Positions 48,907 to 61,054 are shown, counted from the first letter of the stretch. The stretch is 64,000 nt of DNA from Sepiola atlantica (GCA_963556195.1 OY744533.1:52323808-52387807), one strand, 5' to 3'. The notes: generated from the sequence alone by a model not told the origin. Numbers and translations are program-made.

Positions 48907-49670
48907 TATTCAATTTGTAACAAAAAAGAAATTGACAGTACAAAACCAGCAGTCTATAATAGACTAAACATTTATTTCAGTCAGTTATTCTAAACTTTCG
49001 TCCTATAATATATAGTCTAAGGAATTCTTTAAATATCGACCAATATGTTTTAGTTTTAAGCTCTTTATTTTGTTTTAAACAACTTGGGTTTTTGACTAAA
49101 AAAATGTTAAGATTTTATTTTGTATCAAAACTTTGTTTTTGTATATAATAAAACTTTTATTTAGTAAAAATATTTTGGTGCATGGAAAAACAATATGGCT
49201 GCCAGCGATGAAAACATTGCATTTAAGTTCTATTCTCTAAACTTTACAAAGTAAATTAGAATTTTATTTCGGGACAAGAAATACATTTAAGACCAGCAAT
49301 CAATTTTATCGAAAATTTGAACAAAATAGGCCAAATGAAAACGAGGTTATTTACATTTCTTTGTCATAAACATACGCTATTTTCGCAGATCAATAAGTGT
49401 AAAATTTTCATATTTCGCATCGGTCGATTTTTCTAGACTTTTAATAATTTTATATAGACACCTCGTAGAAATGCATTGTACAGAAAATATTGTGTTGCAA
49501 TTAGTTTGACCTTTTTCATTGATTTGACTGGACTAATAGGCACTTGTGTCCAGAGAGTAATAGATGCAGGGGAGATAACTACACTTGACTAAATTAAATA
49601 AACATACATTGAAGAGACAATTTTAGACGCTGAAAACGTACGCAATTTACTAGACGGTAGTTGTCGAATT

Positions 49671-50319
49671 TGTAAGTTGACACGGTTAAGATTCGAATAA
49701 AAATTGTTGTTTGGAATAAATACAATTTAGGCGCGCAGAGTGAAAATTGTTGTATTGGAGCGTGACAAATATAAAATAACGCCCACGCAAATTCCGATGT
49801 GGCTTTTTATATTAAATCAACTCAAAACGAGCGGACGTAATTGCAAGCACACCACGTGATAATTTCTGTCCAATGAGATTTCTCCAAAGACATATTTTTC
49901 TAAACTTTTCTCAATAAGCTCGCTGGAGCCGATCCAAATAGTATTTAAGCACACACAAACATCAAACTCTCTTTTCAACTGACTTTCATCCGGAGCTTAC
50001 ACGCATCTTACTATCACTCTTCCAGTTCACCCTTTCGCGCGCTTCAAACAATTTCACAGGCGAACATTCACTATTGCCTCTGTTAATATTTTATAACAAA
50101 TGAACACTTCAACAAAAGAAAAGACATTCTTCTTTTTACTTACATGAAACTAAAGAAAGGACTCATGAACTCATTACAAAAAGTAATATATTCTATTTGT
50201 TAATATGTTTATTTCAGTAAATAAACTTCCGTTAATTGTGCATGTAAATATTCTTATTATTATTTTTATTTGTGGAGGAAGTTGGTAACCCCGACCAAAA
50301 GGGTATGACGACCCCCACA
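49671..50319 (+). repeat. 5' LTR
   Basis: Begins TGTAAGTTGACACGG and ends CCCCCACA. It differs from the 3' LTR at seven single positions plus the first few bases (TGTAAG here, TGTGCCAG there), about 1 per cent. A TATTTAA box near 49942 is the likely promoter, and AATAAA near 50219 a likely poly(A) signal. Confidence 0.93.
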
Positions 50320-50322
50320 AAT

Positions 50323-50340
50323 TGGTGACCACGACTTAGA
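50323..50340 (+). promoter_or_regulatory. primer-binding site
   Basis: TGGTGACCACGACTTAG follows the 5' LTR by three bases. It resembles the complement of the 3' end of tRNA-Trp (TGG-TGACC-C-CGAC) with one internal difference. CsRn1-clade elements are known to use tRNA-Trp. Confidence 0.7.
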
Positions 50341-50609
50341 ATTGCATGCACAACGGAATCTCCTTATAAGCTACGCGCGGTTTTTCCTAACTTACTGGCG
50401 ATATCATGCGTGCGGTAACACTCAAAGGAAGAAAAAGACAATGCGAATCTCAAGGGATGATACAAGCCGTCAGACGAAGCGTGGATCTCAGTACAATGTA
50501 GCAACAAATTAGCGAGTTACGTCGGTAGTCGCTATTAAGTCGAAAGATAAAAAAATCAACCGACAGTTTAAAGGCTTTAAAATCACTCTCAAACAAAAAA
50601 AACAGAAAA

Positions 50610-51428
50610 ATGGAAGCTCCCCGCGTTGAAACACCCCTAGCTACATTAACGCTAAATATTCCACCTTTTAATCCCACCAATATAAAGACGTGGTTTATCC
50701 AGATCCAGGCCCTTTTCGACGCAAAACGGATTACGTCTCAGCGAACCAAGTATTGTTATTTGGTTGAAAAACTCCCGGCAGAAGTCGTCGAGGAAGTGAC
50801 TGATTTATTGGAGAACGTTCCAGAAAATAATCCATACGACGAACTTAAGGAGGCTATTTTGAGACGGACTGGCTTATCAAACGAGACAATGTTACGCAAT
50901 CTCTTCACCCAAGTAGAATTGGGAGATCGCACACCGTCACAAATTTTACGATACATGCGATCATTGCTAGGAGACAACAAAATGTCCGAAAATATAATGA
51001 GAAGTTTGTGGCTGAATAAACTCCCAGACACAACAGTACAAATTCTGGCACCCACAACGGAAGAGACAAGCACGGTAAAACTAGCCGACATGGTGGACCG
51101 AATTCATGAAAATCTGAGAAGCCGCAGATTAAACTCAACACAAGCACAGCCAAAACAGACGAGAGACGACGAAGTGGCCGAACTAAAAACTACAGTTGAA
51201 AACCTCACTCGTAAATTGCAGGAATTAATGCAAATAAACCGTCGTTACTCATTTAATAATCGACCGAACTACCGAAAACGAAGTTTTAGCAGAGGTCGAA
51301 GCAACACACGAGAACGAGCGAACGAAATCTGTTTTTACCACAAAAAATTCGGCACACAGGCGAAGCGTTGCACTCATCCTTGCACTTTTGAAAACAAGAA
51401 TCAGGGAAACGATCATTCCAGCCAGTAG
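50610..51428 (+). CDS. gag: Gag
   Basis: 272 residues that form the particle and bind the element RNA. The start at 50610 has a good context (GAAAAATGG). A capsid-like helical region spans about residues 15-170 (for example [20 protein letters not shown]). A basic Arg-rich stretch ([20 protein letters not shown]) leads to a single knuckle, C241-x2-H244-x9-C254-x3-C258. This CHCC spacing, instead of the usual CCHC, is typical of the CsRn1 clade. The stop TAG at 51426-51428 lies 16 bases after a -1 frameshift heptamer, and the pol frame overlaps the end of gag. No inactivating change is visible in this frame. Confidence 0.93.
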   Translation: MEAPRVETPLATLTLNIPPFNPTNIKTWFIQIQALFDAKRITSQRTKYCYLVEKLPAEVVEEVTDLLENVPENNPYDELKEAILRRTGLSNETMLRNLFTQVELGDRTPSQILRYMRSLLGDNKMSENIMRSLWLNKLPDTTVQILAPTTEETSTVKLADMVDRIHENLRSRRLNSTQAQPKQTRDDEVAELKTTVENLTRKLQELMQINRRYSFNNRPNYRKRSFSRGRSNTRERANEICFYHKKFGTQAKRCTHPCTFENKNQGNDHSSQ

Positions 51429-54400
51429 AGACGACAACTGTTGCTGGATTTTCTACTAAAGGTCGTCTATTTTTTATTCGTGACAGTAATCACGGATATA
51501 ACTTCTTAATAGATACCGGAGCCGAAATAAGCGTGATACCAGCGCTAAGTAAACAGAAAGCTACTCCACAGCCTTACCACCTCCAGGCAGCTAATGGCAC
51601 ACAAATACCGACATACGGTGAAAAGTACTTAAGCGTCAATCTCGGCTTGCGTCGCACATTTTCATGGATATTTACCATTGCCAACGTGACGACACCAATA
51701 TTAGGAGCAGATTTCCTAGCACGATATAATCTATCAGTAGACATGACTAATCGCACACTGACTGATAACCAAACAAAAATCGTAATAAAAGGTATCACCA
51801 CAAGATACCAGTCTACTGGGATTAGTTCTGCCTTTCCTGAAGAGACGTACATTCGTCGGCTGTTTCAAAAATACCCACAACTTACTCAGCCATTCACAGT
51901 CGCGGATAATATAAAACATAATGCAAGGCATTATATTAAAACGAGTGGACAACCCGTCTACGCTACACCCAGACGTTTGAAGCCGGATAAGTACAAGATC
52001 GCAAAGGACGAATTCCAACGCATGTTACAACAAGGAATTATTCGACCTTCCAAAAGTGCCTGGTCATCTCCTCTACATATGGTACAGAAATCAGACGCGA
52101 CAACATGGCGTCCTTGCGGCGATTTCAGGAGATTAAATGCACAAACTGTACCGGATAGATACCCTATCCCACACATTCACGATTTCGCAATCGGACTGCA
52201 AAACGCCACGATATTTTCTAAACTAAATTTAGTGAAAGCATATCACCAAATACCGGTGGCGGAAGAAGATATCCATAAAACAGCACTGACAACGCCATTT
52301 GGACTTTACGAATTTGTCAGAATGCCATTCGGACTTAGGAACGCCTGTCAAACCTTCCAAAGGTTGATAGACGAGGTTTTTAGGGACCTTCCATTCGTAT
52401 TCGCATATGTGGACGATGTCCTAATTTCTAGTAGAAACCTCGACGAACATAAACAACACTTGGAACAAGTTTTCCAAAGACTGTCCCATTACGGTTTAAA
52501 AATAAACTTGGACAAATGTATTTTCGGTCAGCAAGAAGTAAATTTCCTCGGACATTCAATTGATAAGGATGGAATATCACCATTACCCGAAAAAGTAAGT
52601 GCCATTACGAATTTTCCACAACCTACGTCTGTTAGACAAATTCGTCGCTTCATAGGTGTAATTAATTATTACAGACGATTTTTACCCAACTGTTCCACAA
52701 TCCTTGCACCGTTAACGTCATTATTGAAGAACAAAACGAAAAACCAACAAATAAAACTGGAAGGATCAGCTTTAAAAGCTTTCCATCAAGCTAAAACTGC
52801 CTTAGTCAATTTCACAAAATTGAATAATATTAAGGACAGTGAGGAATCGAAACTTACACTTACAACAGATGCATCAGACATAGCTGTAGGAGCAGTTATA
52901 CACCAACTGACAGGGAATACAATGACCCCTATTTCGTTTTTTTCAGCCAAACTGAGCAAGACACAGACAAAGTACAGTACCTTTTCAAGGGAACTATTAG
53001 CAATTTATTTGGCAATTAAACATTTTAGACATCTGTTGGAAGGAAGAAACTTTTGTATTTACACTGATCATAAGCCGTTAACTTATGCACTGCATACACA
53101 CATAGATAAATATGGCCCAAGAGAAATCAGACATCTTGATTATATTGCTCAATATTCTACAGACATCAGATACGTCAAGGGACAAGAAAACATTGTTGCG
53201 GACGCATTATCACGAGCTGCAATAACTTCGATAAATTCCAGTTCGCTGAGTATGGAATTAATTGCACAAGAACAAAAAACGGACGAGACACTCACTGACG
53301 TACAACAGAAAACGTCTTTGCAACTGCAGGAAATGCCTGTACCTTTTAGTACAACAACATTTTATTGTGATACAACGAAAAAACAACCACGTCCATACAT
53401 ACCGCCAAGCATCAGACGACATGTTTTTCAACATTTCCACAATTTATCTCATCCAGGCAAACGAGCCACGGTAAGAATAATAGCAGACCGTTTCGTTTGG
53501 CCGAAAATGAATACAGATATTCGAAATTGGACCAAGACGTGTGTATCCTGTCAAAAGAATAAAATACACAGGCATACAAAGTCACCACTGGGTACTTTCA
53601 GTACGCCAGATGCCAGGTTTACCAATATCCATGTTGACTTGGTGGGGCCATTACCCCCTTCGAAAGGACACACCCACATTCTCACCATAGTCGACAGGTT
53701 CAGCAGATGGCCAACAGCCATACCCGTGAAGGACACATCGGCGGCGACAGTAGCTGTAACAATATTAAAAGACTGGATAGCGATTTTTGGAGTACCGTCA
53801 GTACTTACAACGGACAGAGGCTCGCAATTTCAATCGAAACTCTTCGCAGAATTCAACCAATTGTTGGGAACATTCCACATAAAGACAACGGCTTATCACC
53901 CCTGCTCGAATGGCCTCGTCGAACGCTTCCACAGACAGCTAAAAACTTCTTTGGCTATGAGTCATAACAACGCAGACTGGTCAGATAATTTACCATTAAT
54001 CCTATTAATGATCCGAAACACGATGAAAGAGGATTTACAAAGCACGCCAGCGGAGGTAGTTTTTGGATCAGCAGTCACACTACCTGGACAATATTTTGAT
54101 GCATACGCAGACATTTCACCCACAAATACATTTGTGACGGAATTAAAGAACAAAATGTCTTCTCTCAAATTTACACCCACCAGGAGGGCTGACAAACAAA
54201 CACATATGCCAAATGACCTTCACACATGCAAATATGTATTTATTAGGAACGATACAGTCAAAAAGCCATTTTGTCCAAATTACACAGGACCATACCAAGT
54301 TTTGGACAGAAGTGAAAAATATTTCACTGTCCAAAGGAAAAACAGGACAGACAACATCGCGATCGACCGAATTAAACCAGCATACATTGAGGAACACCCT

Positions 54401-54538
54401 CAGACAATTTCCCCACCAGAACAAATTCCCTTAGAACATAGGAGTCCAGCAGAAAGTGACAAGAACGTCAAACCTACGACAAAAACAGGTAGAAAAGTCC
54501 ACTGGCCGAAACATTTCAAGGAATACATTACATATTAA
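51392..54538 (+). CDS. pol: Pol: protease, RT, RNase H, integrase
   Basis: Open from 51392, in the -1 frame relative to gag, so it is made as a Gag-Pol fusion. Numbering here starts at 51533. The protease DTGA motif lies just upstream at 51512. The RT has [20 protein letters not shown], motif [16 protein letters not shown], and motif C YVDD (292-295). RNase H has TTDASD (D446) and YTDHKPL. Integrase has the HHCC module (HNLSHPGKR...CVSCQ) and catalytic D702, D761 and E797 with 35 residues between the last two. The tail after residue 900 is polar. In motif A the catalytic Asp is replaced by Asn (AAT at 52226-52228, residue 232), which should abolish polymerisation. All other catalytic residues are present and there is no stop in about 1,050 codons. 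Confidence 0.93.
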   Translation, partial: KQESGKRSFQPVETTTVAGFSTKGRLFFIRDSNHGYNFLIDTGAEISVIPALSKQKATPQPYHLQAANGTQIPTYGEKYLSVNLGLRRTFSWIFTIANVTTPILGADFLARYNLSVDMTNRTLTDNQTKIVIKGITTRYQSTGISSAFPEETYIRRLFQKYPQLTQPFTVADNIKHNARHYIKTSGQPVYATPRRLKPDKYKIAKDEFQRMLQQGIIRPSKSAWSSPLHMVQKSDATTWRPCGDFRRLNAQTVPDRYPIPHIHDFAIGLQNATIFSKLNLVKAYHQIPVAEEDIHKTALTTPFGLYEFVRMPFGLRNACQTFQRLIDEVFRDLPFVFAYVDDVLISSRNLDEHKQHLEQVFQRLSHYGLKINLDKCIFGQQEVNFLGHSIDKDGISPLPEKVSAITNFPQPTSVRQIRRFIGVINYYRRFLPNCSTILAPLTSLLKNKTKNQQIKLEGSALKAFHQAKTALVNFTKLNNIKDSEESKLTLTTDASDIAVGAVIHQLTGNTMTPISFFSAKLSKTQTKYSTFSRELLAIYLAIKHFRHLLEGRNFCIYTDHKPLTYALHTHIDKYGPREIRHLDYIAQYSTDIRYVKGQENIVADALSRAAITSINSSSLSMELIAQEQKTDETLTDVQQKTSLQLQEMPVPFSTTTFYCDTTKKQPRPYIPPSIRRHVFQHFHNLSHPGKRATVRIIADRFVWPKMNTDIRNWTKTCVSCQKNKIHRHTKSPLGTFSTPDARFTNIHVDLVGPLPPSKGHTHILTIVDRFSRWPTAIPVKDTSAATVAVTILKDWIAIFGVPSVLTTDRGSQFQSKLFAEFNQLLGTFHIKTTAYHPCSNGLVERFHRQLKTSLAMSHNNADWSDNLPLILLMIRNTMKEDLQSTPAEVVFGSAVTLPGQYFDAYADISPTNTFVTELKNKMSSLKFTPTRRADKQTHMPNDLHTCKYVFIRNDTVKKPFCPNYTGPYQVLDRSEKYFTVQRKNRTDNIAIDRIKPAYIEEHPQTISPPEQIPLEHRSPAESDKNVKPTTKTGRKVHWPKHFKEYITY
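51404..51448 (+). promoter_or_regulatory. -1 ribosomal frameshift signal at gag-pol
   Basis: The heptamer GGGAAAC (51404-51410) is in the gag phase as G GGA AAC, the X-XXY-YYZ form needed for simultaneous slippage. After a six-base spacer (GATCAT) there is a hairpin: TCCAGC (51417-51422) pairs with GCTGGA (51443-51448) and CAGT (51423-51426) with ACTG (51437-51440), with a two-base bulge and a ten-base loop. After slippage the ribosome enters the pol frame and bypasses the gag TAG at 51426. Confidence 0.85.
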
Positions 54539-54570
54539 AAAAAAAAAATTATTTTTTTCCTTTTTTTCAA

Positions 54571-54583
54571 TCTGGGGGGAGTA
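54571..54583 (+). promoter_or_regulatory. polypurine tract
   Basis: TCTGGGGGGAGTA just ahead of the 3' LTR, the expected primer for plus-strand synthesis. Confidence 0.8.
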
Positions 54584-54584
54584 T

Positions 54585-55235
54585 TGTGCCAGTTGACACG
54601 GTTAAGATTCGAATAAAAATTGTTGTTTGGAATAAATACAATTTAGGCGCGCAGAGTGAAAATTGTTGTATTGGCGCGTGACAAATATAAAATAACGCCC
54701 ACACAAATTCCGATGTGGCTTTTTATATTAAATCAACTCAAAACGAGCGAACGTAATTGCAAGCACACCACGTGATAATTTCTGTCCAATGAGATTTCTC
54801 CAAAGACATATTTTTCTAAACTTTTCTCAATAAGCTCGCTGGAGCCGATCCAAATAGTATTTAAGCACACACAAACATCAAACTCTCTTTTCAACTGACT
54901 TTCATCCGGAGTTTACACGCATCTTACTATCACTCTTCCAGTTCACCCTTTCGCGCGCTTCATACAATTTCACAGGCGAACATTCACTATTGCCTCTGTT
55001 AATATTTTATAACAAATGAACACTTCAACAAAAGAAAAGACATTCTTCTTTTTACTTACATGAAACTAAAGAAAGGACTCATGAACTCATTACAAAAAGT
55101 AATATATTCTATTTGTTAATATGTTTATTTCAGTAAATAAACTTCCGTTAATTGTGCATGTAAATATTCTTATTATTATTTTTATTTGTGGAGGAAGTTG
55201 ATAACCCCGACCAAAAGAGTATGACGACCCCCACA
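54585..55235 (+). repeat. 3' LTR
   Basis: Begins TGTGCCAGTTGACACGG and ends CCCCCACA. It is 651 bp against 649 bp for the 5' LTR, and the difference is confined to the first bases. Confidence 0.93.
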
Positions 55236-55239
55236 AATT

Positions 55240-55610
55240 TGTTTGTCTAATAAGACGGCAATTTTAATTAAAAAAATAACACAACAATATTATAACTGAA
55301 CGTACTGCTGAACATTTTTTTTATAAATACGTAAAGTATTTTTAAAAGTATATTTATCTTTCACCCTCAACTAAATGCCCCCCCCAAAAAAAATAAATAA
55401 AGAGATGTTGCTATTTTTAGGCGATTATGTGTGAACACATTTCCGTACCATTATAGCCTTTTAGAGCATAAATAAATTAGAAAAATTCTATGGGAGATAA
55501 ATTCTATTTTTTTTCAGGGAGGCTTTTTTTTTGTTTGTTTTTTTTTTTTTTTGCAATTATGTGTGGTTTTACGACATGGCTACTCTGACTTGTGGTTAGT
55601 GGTGAAAAAC

Positions 55611-55658
<48 letters not shown>
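55240..55658. other. no gene; poly(T) and (TA)n
   Basis: AT-rich flank with a C8A8 run near 55378, T-rich runs near 55530, and a TA tract at 55614-55658 that adjoins the MITE. Confidence 0.6.
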
Positions 55659-55659
<1 letters not shown>

Positions 55660-55662
<3 letters not shown>

Positions 55663-56045
55663 GGTAAGCCAAAATAAGGGTCCTATCTTTAAATTTGAAT
55701 AACTTGAATTTGAATAACTTCCACAAAATATAAGTTAAACTCACCAAACTTTATGTGTGTGTAGACTGACCCTTCCGAGATTTTTTGAAATAAACAAAAC
55801 AAATTTTAGCCGAAAAACACTTCTTAAAACTTACAAAAACTAAAGTATTGTTTTTTACACTGTTTTGAGTTTTTTAAGCAAAAATAATGTTTTCTAAATG
55901 AGGGTACGTTCCTTAGGGCTAATACGGCTCATGCTTGCTTCGGAAGGGGTCCTTTACTTATTCTAAAAAAAAAAAAATTAAAAAAATCAATAAATAAAAA
56001 AGTTATGAATTTTTAAAAATAGGACCCTTATTTTTGCCCACCCTG
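55660..56045. mobile_element. mariner-type MITE, 386 bp
   Basis: The inverted ends CAGGGT(A/G)(A/G)GC and AAAATAAGGGTCCTAT match over about 33 bp. TA flanks both ends (55658-55659 and 56046-56047), and long TA tracts lie outside. There is no transposase. The CAGGGTG-like tip resembles that of the DD41D element at 9.4 kb, but the rest of the terminal repeat differs, so another mariner-type transposase probably mobilised it. Confidence 0.85.

Positions 56046-56047
<2 letters not shown>

Positions 56048-56106
<59 letters not shown>
56048..56106. repeat. (TA)n microsatellite
   Basis: TA tract of about 60 bp on the right side of the MITE. Confidence 0.95.
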
Positions 56107-56109
<3 letters not shown>

Positions 56110-56179
56110 TTAACCTCAAACACGACAAGCCGCCAATGTAAGGGACTACTGAGAAAAAAGGGCGACGGTTGGGGGGGGG

Positions 56180-56300
56180 GAGGGTCAACCTAAATTATAA
56201 GCTGCGCAGCGAGATGTCTGTTTACATCAGTTTTAAATTTCTGCATGTCAGTAACATCAGGAAAGCAGGGAGCAGGGAGGGAGTTCCAGAGATTTTTTTT
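56180..56300 (-). pseudogene. LINE C-terminal fragment
   Basis: The minus strand reads LWNSLP, then after a shift CFPDVTDMQKFKTDVNRHLA followed by AQLII and a stop. This is the same C-terminal block as at 11.6 kb (LWNYLPAPCFPDYINMQTSK), here better preserved at its very end. Confidence 0.6.
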
Positions 56301-56474
56301 TTTCTGCTATGGAAGATAAATTCTGTGTGCGTGTGTTTTTTTTTTCGGGGGTGGTCTACTTTTTTGGCAATTACGTTATTTTATTAATTAACCAGTCTAT
56401 TTCATTTTGTAGTTCGTTAATTAACATTTTTTCATGGTTACAGTTTATTTACTTTGGTTTATTTAATTTTTGAT

Positions 56475-56615
56475 TAACATTGTTTCATTATTATTTCGTT
56501 AATTAACATTGTTTCATTATTATTTCGTTAATTAACATTGTTTCATTATTATTTCGTTAATTAACATTGTTTCATTATTATTTCGTTAATTAACATTGTT
56601 TCATTGTTCGATCGA
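56475..56615 (+). repeat. 29-bp minisatellite, 5 units
   Basis: Units start with AACATTGTTTCATTATTATT at 56476, 56505, 56534, 56563 and 56592, exactly 29 bp apart and identical until the last, which decays. A related unit lies near 56420. Confidence 0.95.
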
Positions 56616-57630
56616 TTAATTGTAATAAAATTGTTTTAGTTATCAAGTATTGTTCTACATTTACGAATAACATTTTACGCTTGGTCAGGTGTAATATTCT
56701 TGCATTCATTTTTAAAATTGCAGCCTAATAATGTTTCATTGTTCGAAAAAAAAATATGTTGAACCGTACATCGATAAAAGCGCATAAAATACTTAACATA
56801 TTCATTAAAAAAAAAGTTAAACCGTACGTTCAGTTGTAGTATTCTTGTATTCATGTTTTTATATTAAAATTGCCGTCTAATAAGTTTATGCAAACTCAAC
56901 AACTACCGGCTAATACGTTGCGTACGTTTTTCAGCGTCCCAAATGTCTGAAAGCGTTTGATTTAGCGAAGAGAATGTTTTTGTTTTTTAATAACACAAAT
57001 ATTTGCGTGCGTGTACGATACCACAAAAAATATTGCCTCAGTCCAGACGGATTTCTTTTTTACCTTAATGTTTACACTTATTTACAAAACATAAGATTTG
57101 TAAAAATTGCCTAGAAAAAGAAAAGAAAAAAAAAACACTTGCTGAAATTCTTTTTCCTTATCGATGTATTTAGTAATTTAAAAAAGTACTTCATTCTTTT
57201 GTTTGCGACTGTCTTTAGTCATTTAAAAAGTGTTTATATTTTTTACATAACACATTCAATTTAATAATGAAAAAACGCTGAACTATAGCCCCCCCCCCCC
57301 CCAAAAAAAAACCCAGAAAAAACAGTGTCGTAATTGCTTTCCTTCCTGATGCATACCACTTTACAGAAATATGAATCCACTAAATAAAACTGTTTAAGAA
57401 AAAAATATGCTGTTTATATAAAAAAATATTTCTATTTTCGTTTATCTAAAAAGCAATCTATTATAGCTTTTTCGTTCGCCAAACTTTCAACGAAAAAAAT
57501 ACTCCGTCATAAATAAAGCGACTCAATTATATTTTTATTGTCGGATAAAAATATGTTTTGTTTACATCTCTTTCTCAAAGAAAAAGATGATAAGTAACTT
57601 GATATATTTTATGGTAATAACGCCTGGGAG
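56616..57630. other. no gene recognised
   Basis: AT-rich DNA with a C14A9 run near 57289-57311. No coding or repeat structure was recognised. Confidence 0.45.
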
Positions 57631-58033
<403 letters not shown>

Positions 58034-58189
58034 CATATAGTAGTAGTAATTTTTCGAATTAAAGTTTAATCATTTTTGTTATTATTTCGCATTATAGTTT
58101 TAAAATAATAATAATACATTTGTTTAATTATGTTTTAGGTTTAATGTAGTAATAAACAATAATATTTACATTGACAACGCGCAGCGCCC

Positions 58190-58385
58190 TACAGTAGCAG
58201 CATCGGAAGCATTCCCCGGTAGGGGAGCCTCAAGCTATTAGCAATAAACTAACCCCTTCTTAACGGGTGAGAAAGCCAAGCCTAGAAGGGTGAACTTCCT
58301 AGAACTGCACAGGACAAACCCTGACCAATACGGTACCGGTCAAAAAGGGTGTAGCATCCATCCGAACAGATACTACACTTTGATT
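58190..58385 (-). mobile_element. U2-headed retroposon, copy 2 (diverged)
   Basis: On the minus strand it begins ATCAAAGTGTAGTATCTGTT, the branch-site recognition region of U2 snRNA, then departs from U2 and continues with the body shared with the copies at 2.6 and 61.7 kb (GTGCAGTTCTAGGA, AGTTTATTGC, GGGGAATGC). It lacks the first U2 stem and diverges at its 3' end near 58190. No target duplication was found. Confidence 0.65.
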
Positions 58386-58491
58386 TCTTTATTTGCAGAA
58401 AATATATAAGAATTTACATTCAGGACAAATTTAGCACAAGGCTATCAAAAGTGTGGGAAAATGAGATTCGTTGGACTTCCTTGGTCTAAAG

Positions 58492-59100
58492 CAGGGGCGG
58501 ACAACCTTTTCAGAGTGAAGGCCAGATGAGACTTTTGGAAGGAGATCGCGGGCTGGAGTGAAAAAGGAAATCTCAGAATTACTATATTTTGTTTACACGA
58601 ATAAATTGTACAAAAATTGCATTGAATACTCTACAAATCTGATATTGTTTTTCAAGATACTTCTGTATGTGATGTTATAAAAGGCGCCGACGAAGATCCA
58701 TTTTGGAATCATAAAAAATAATGACGGGGGAAGAAGCAAGTTGATCCAGCATTCGTTTTGAGAACTTATGTGAGATAAGTTCTCTGTTTTATGCCCTTTC
58801 CTCGTCTCTCGTTTCCTCTTTGCCTCTCTCTTTCTCTTTTTCTATTTTTATCTCAGGCCAAGGATTTGAAATTAATAGTTAAAGAAAAATGAAATATACA
58901 TGCATCATCGCTCGCTGATATTTATACATTTTTATCCCACTGTAAATCTTAATTGAAACCTACTTTTACGTCTATGTCACAAAATGATATGAGTTTTACT
59001 GGGGCTGGATTGCATTAATAAAGCATAGCGGGGTGGCGGGCCGAACGCTAAGCCTTTGCTTGCCGGATGTGGCCCGCGGACCGGAGGTTGCCCGCCCCTG
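58492..59100. mobile_element. non-autonomous hAT-type transposon, 609 bp
   Basis: Ends CAGGGGCGGACAACC (58492) and GGTTGCCCGCCCCTG (to 59100) are 15-bp inverted repeats with one mismatch. The flanks GTCTAAAG (58484-58491) and GTCTAGAG (59101-59108) form an 8-bp target duplication with one difference, as expected for hAT. The interior is noncoding, with GC-rich ends and an AT-rich centre. Confidence 0.88.
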
Positions 59101-59109
59101 GTCTAGAGT

Positions 59110-59450
59110 AATACAATTGTATACCCTACTCTATGCTAGAATCATTTAAATCACCACAATACCACATTTGCTCTAGGTGTACTTCTACAGAATTTGAACC
59201 AAATTGCTGATAACAAAATAAACACTTTGCTTACATGAATAAAAAGTATAAACCGTTACAATATTTTTTTGGTTAATAATTAGAAGAGATTTTTTTGATG
59301 GATGGTAAAACATATTATTATTATTTCACTAACAAAACTTTGTAACAAAAAACAATCACTGATAACAAAATAATCAGTTTGTTTACATTAATAAGAAAGT
59401 TTCATTGTTTTCACACTGTGTTTAATTGACTTATTCTTCGTAATAGTTTA
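59110..59450. other. no gene recognised
   Basis: AT-rich sequence with a loose internal direct repeat (GATAACAAAATAA near 59210 and 59360). Confidence 0.4.
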
Positions 59451-59454
59451 TACC

Positions 59455-60090
59455 GTGTTCTGTAGTTCGGTGGTCATAGACACTTTGCCCATTATCTAAG
59501 TTCTTAGCGTTCGATCCCAGTCGACTCGCGGGTATTTTCTTTTTTAACGTTGACCGAAATATACATCTAAAGAGGGAGGGGGGATACAGGGTTAGTACTT
59601 ACTTTCGTCCCGGGCAATGGGAGAGGGGTGCTGAGGGAAAGGCGGGGATTACCAAAAGTCCGAGAAAAAACTTTTTTTTTTACTTTTTATTTTTTCATTT
59701 TTTTTTTTAATATCCATTCCACAGCAATGCGATGTGACACAAGGTCGTGTTCTTCACATTTATGAATTTTCTTTTAACGATAACTTACATATACATCGAA
59801 GGACGGATGAGAGCGAAGACAGAGGTGGTACTTTTAATAGAAATATCTCATACTTTTGCCCCGGGCAACGGAGGAGTGGGAGAGAGGAGGCGACCCGGAA
59901 AGAGACAGATTTTGTTCCAGGCAACGGGGAGAGGGGGTGCAGGTGAGGCGGGCAACAGACAGCTTTCGCCCAAAGCAATGCGGAAGAAGGGAGTAACGGG
60001 GAGAGGGAACGGTGAAATGGAGCGACCAGGGAAGACAGAGCCCCGGGCAACGCCGAGTACTCCTGCTAGTTTATTTATAAGCACAACTCT
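59455..60090 (+). repeat. tRNA-like module followed by a GC-rich tandem block
   Basis: At 59466 an A-box-like TTCGGTGGTCA and at 59508 a B-box-like GCGTTCGATCCC suggest a tRNA-derived head. About 120 bp on, a GC-rich tract has five diverged units around CCCGGGCAACGG (59611, 59860, 59916, 59968 and 60044) and ends GAGTACTCCTGCTAG. Short open frames here are by-products of the GC-rich composition. Confidence 0.5.
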
Positions 60091-60094
60091 TATC

Positions 60095-60592
60095 AAATTA
60101 TTCAGCTAAAACTAATGATAATGAAATGTTCATATAAAACATAAAACTCCCCATGAATAGGGAGTTGTCTTCTTCTTGTGTTTATAAACTAAGAAATATG
60201 TTCACGCAGCATAAGTGATACTAGTCTTGTCATTCAATGGAAACCATATTGTCATAACAATCAACCCAAACATTAAAAATAATCCGGAAAGAATGAACTC
60301 ATTCAAGAATAAATATTAAATCAGACAAATTATTTTAAAACAAAAAATGTTCATGTTTTAAAAATTGTCAAATTCATGAAAACACCATTTTATTATTAAG
60401 TATTAATTTAATGTTTGCTGTCTAATCCTACGCAAATTACATAAAATAATACATTTGCACTAAGATTTCTAATAAAGTAATAGGTGAATAATGTTCCGTG
60501 ATCGTTAATTAATTAATACCGAAGATTTCATTAAAATTAGTTGATTTCCTGAATTTTGATGAGTTTTTAAGTAAAAGGAGGGGTCAAAATTC
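60095..60592. repeat. dispersed repeat fragments
   Basis: 60095-60205 matches 24528-24640 (ATTATTCAGCTAAAACTAAT, then GTGTTTATAAAC). 60505-60592 matches 5205-5295 (TTCATTAAAATTAGTTGATT). The DNA between them is AT-rich and unrecognised. Confidence 0.55.
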
Positions 60593-60686
60593 CCATAGTC
60601 TGACTGTTCGACTGATCTTGATTGATACTATAGAACATGACGTCATTTTCCAGTGCTCTGGCCTCTTTTACAACGGCCGTGAACCA

Positions 60687-60690
<4 letters not shown>

Positions 60691-60783
<93 letters not shown>

Positions 60784-61054
60784 GAGATAGAAGAAAAAAG
60801 ATTGATAAATATGCGACGATTGTCCAAATTTATTTCAAAATTCAATTGTTTAATGCAAGGTTGTCAGTAATAAACTAGTGTTTATTTTCCTTTCCTCCCC
60901 TAAAAGTTTTCACTTTGGTTTATTTTGATCCTATATATATATGTATATTTATATGTATGTATATATATATATATATATGTATATATATGTATATGTATAT
61001 ATATGTATATATATATGTGTATATATATATATATAAATGTATACATATATATGT

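Larger units (their letters stand above)
49667..55239 (+). mobile_element. CsRn1-type Ty3/Gypsy LTR retrotransposon, nearly complete
   Basis: Two LTRs of about 650 bp flank a PBS, gag, pol and a polypurine tract. AATT occurs directly before the 5' LTR (49667-49670) and after the 3' LTR (55236-55239) and may be the 4-bp target duplication, although AATT also follows the 5' LTR internally, so the boundary is slightly ambiguous. The Gag Cys-His module of CHCC type and the Trp-like PBS place it in the CsRn1 clade. Both frames are open along their entire length. No envelope frame is present. Confidence 0.93.

Noticed and set aside
54213..54538. Separate envelope-like gene after pol
   Set aside because: The pol frame itself runs to 54538 and the alternative frame shows no signal peptide or membrane segment.
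59747..60109. 120-codon Gly/Arg-rich frame
   Set aside because: Lies in a GC-rich tandem block where several frames are open by composition.
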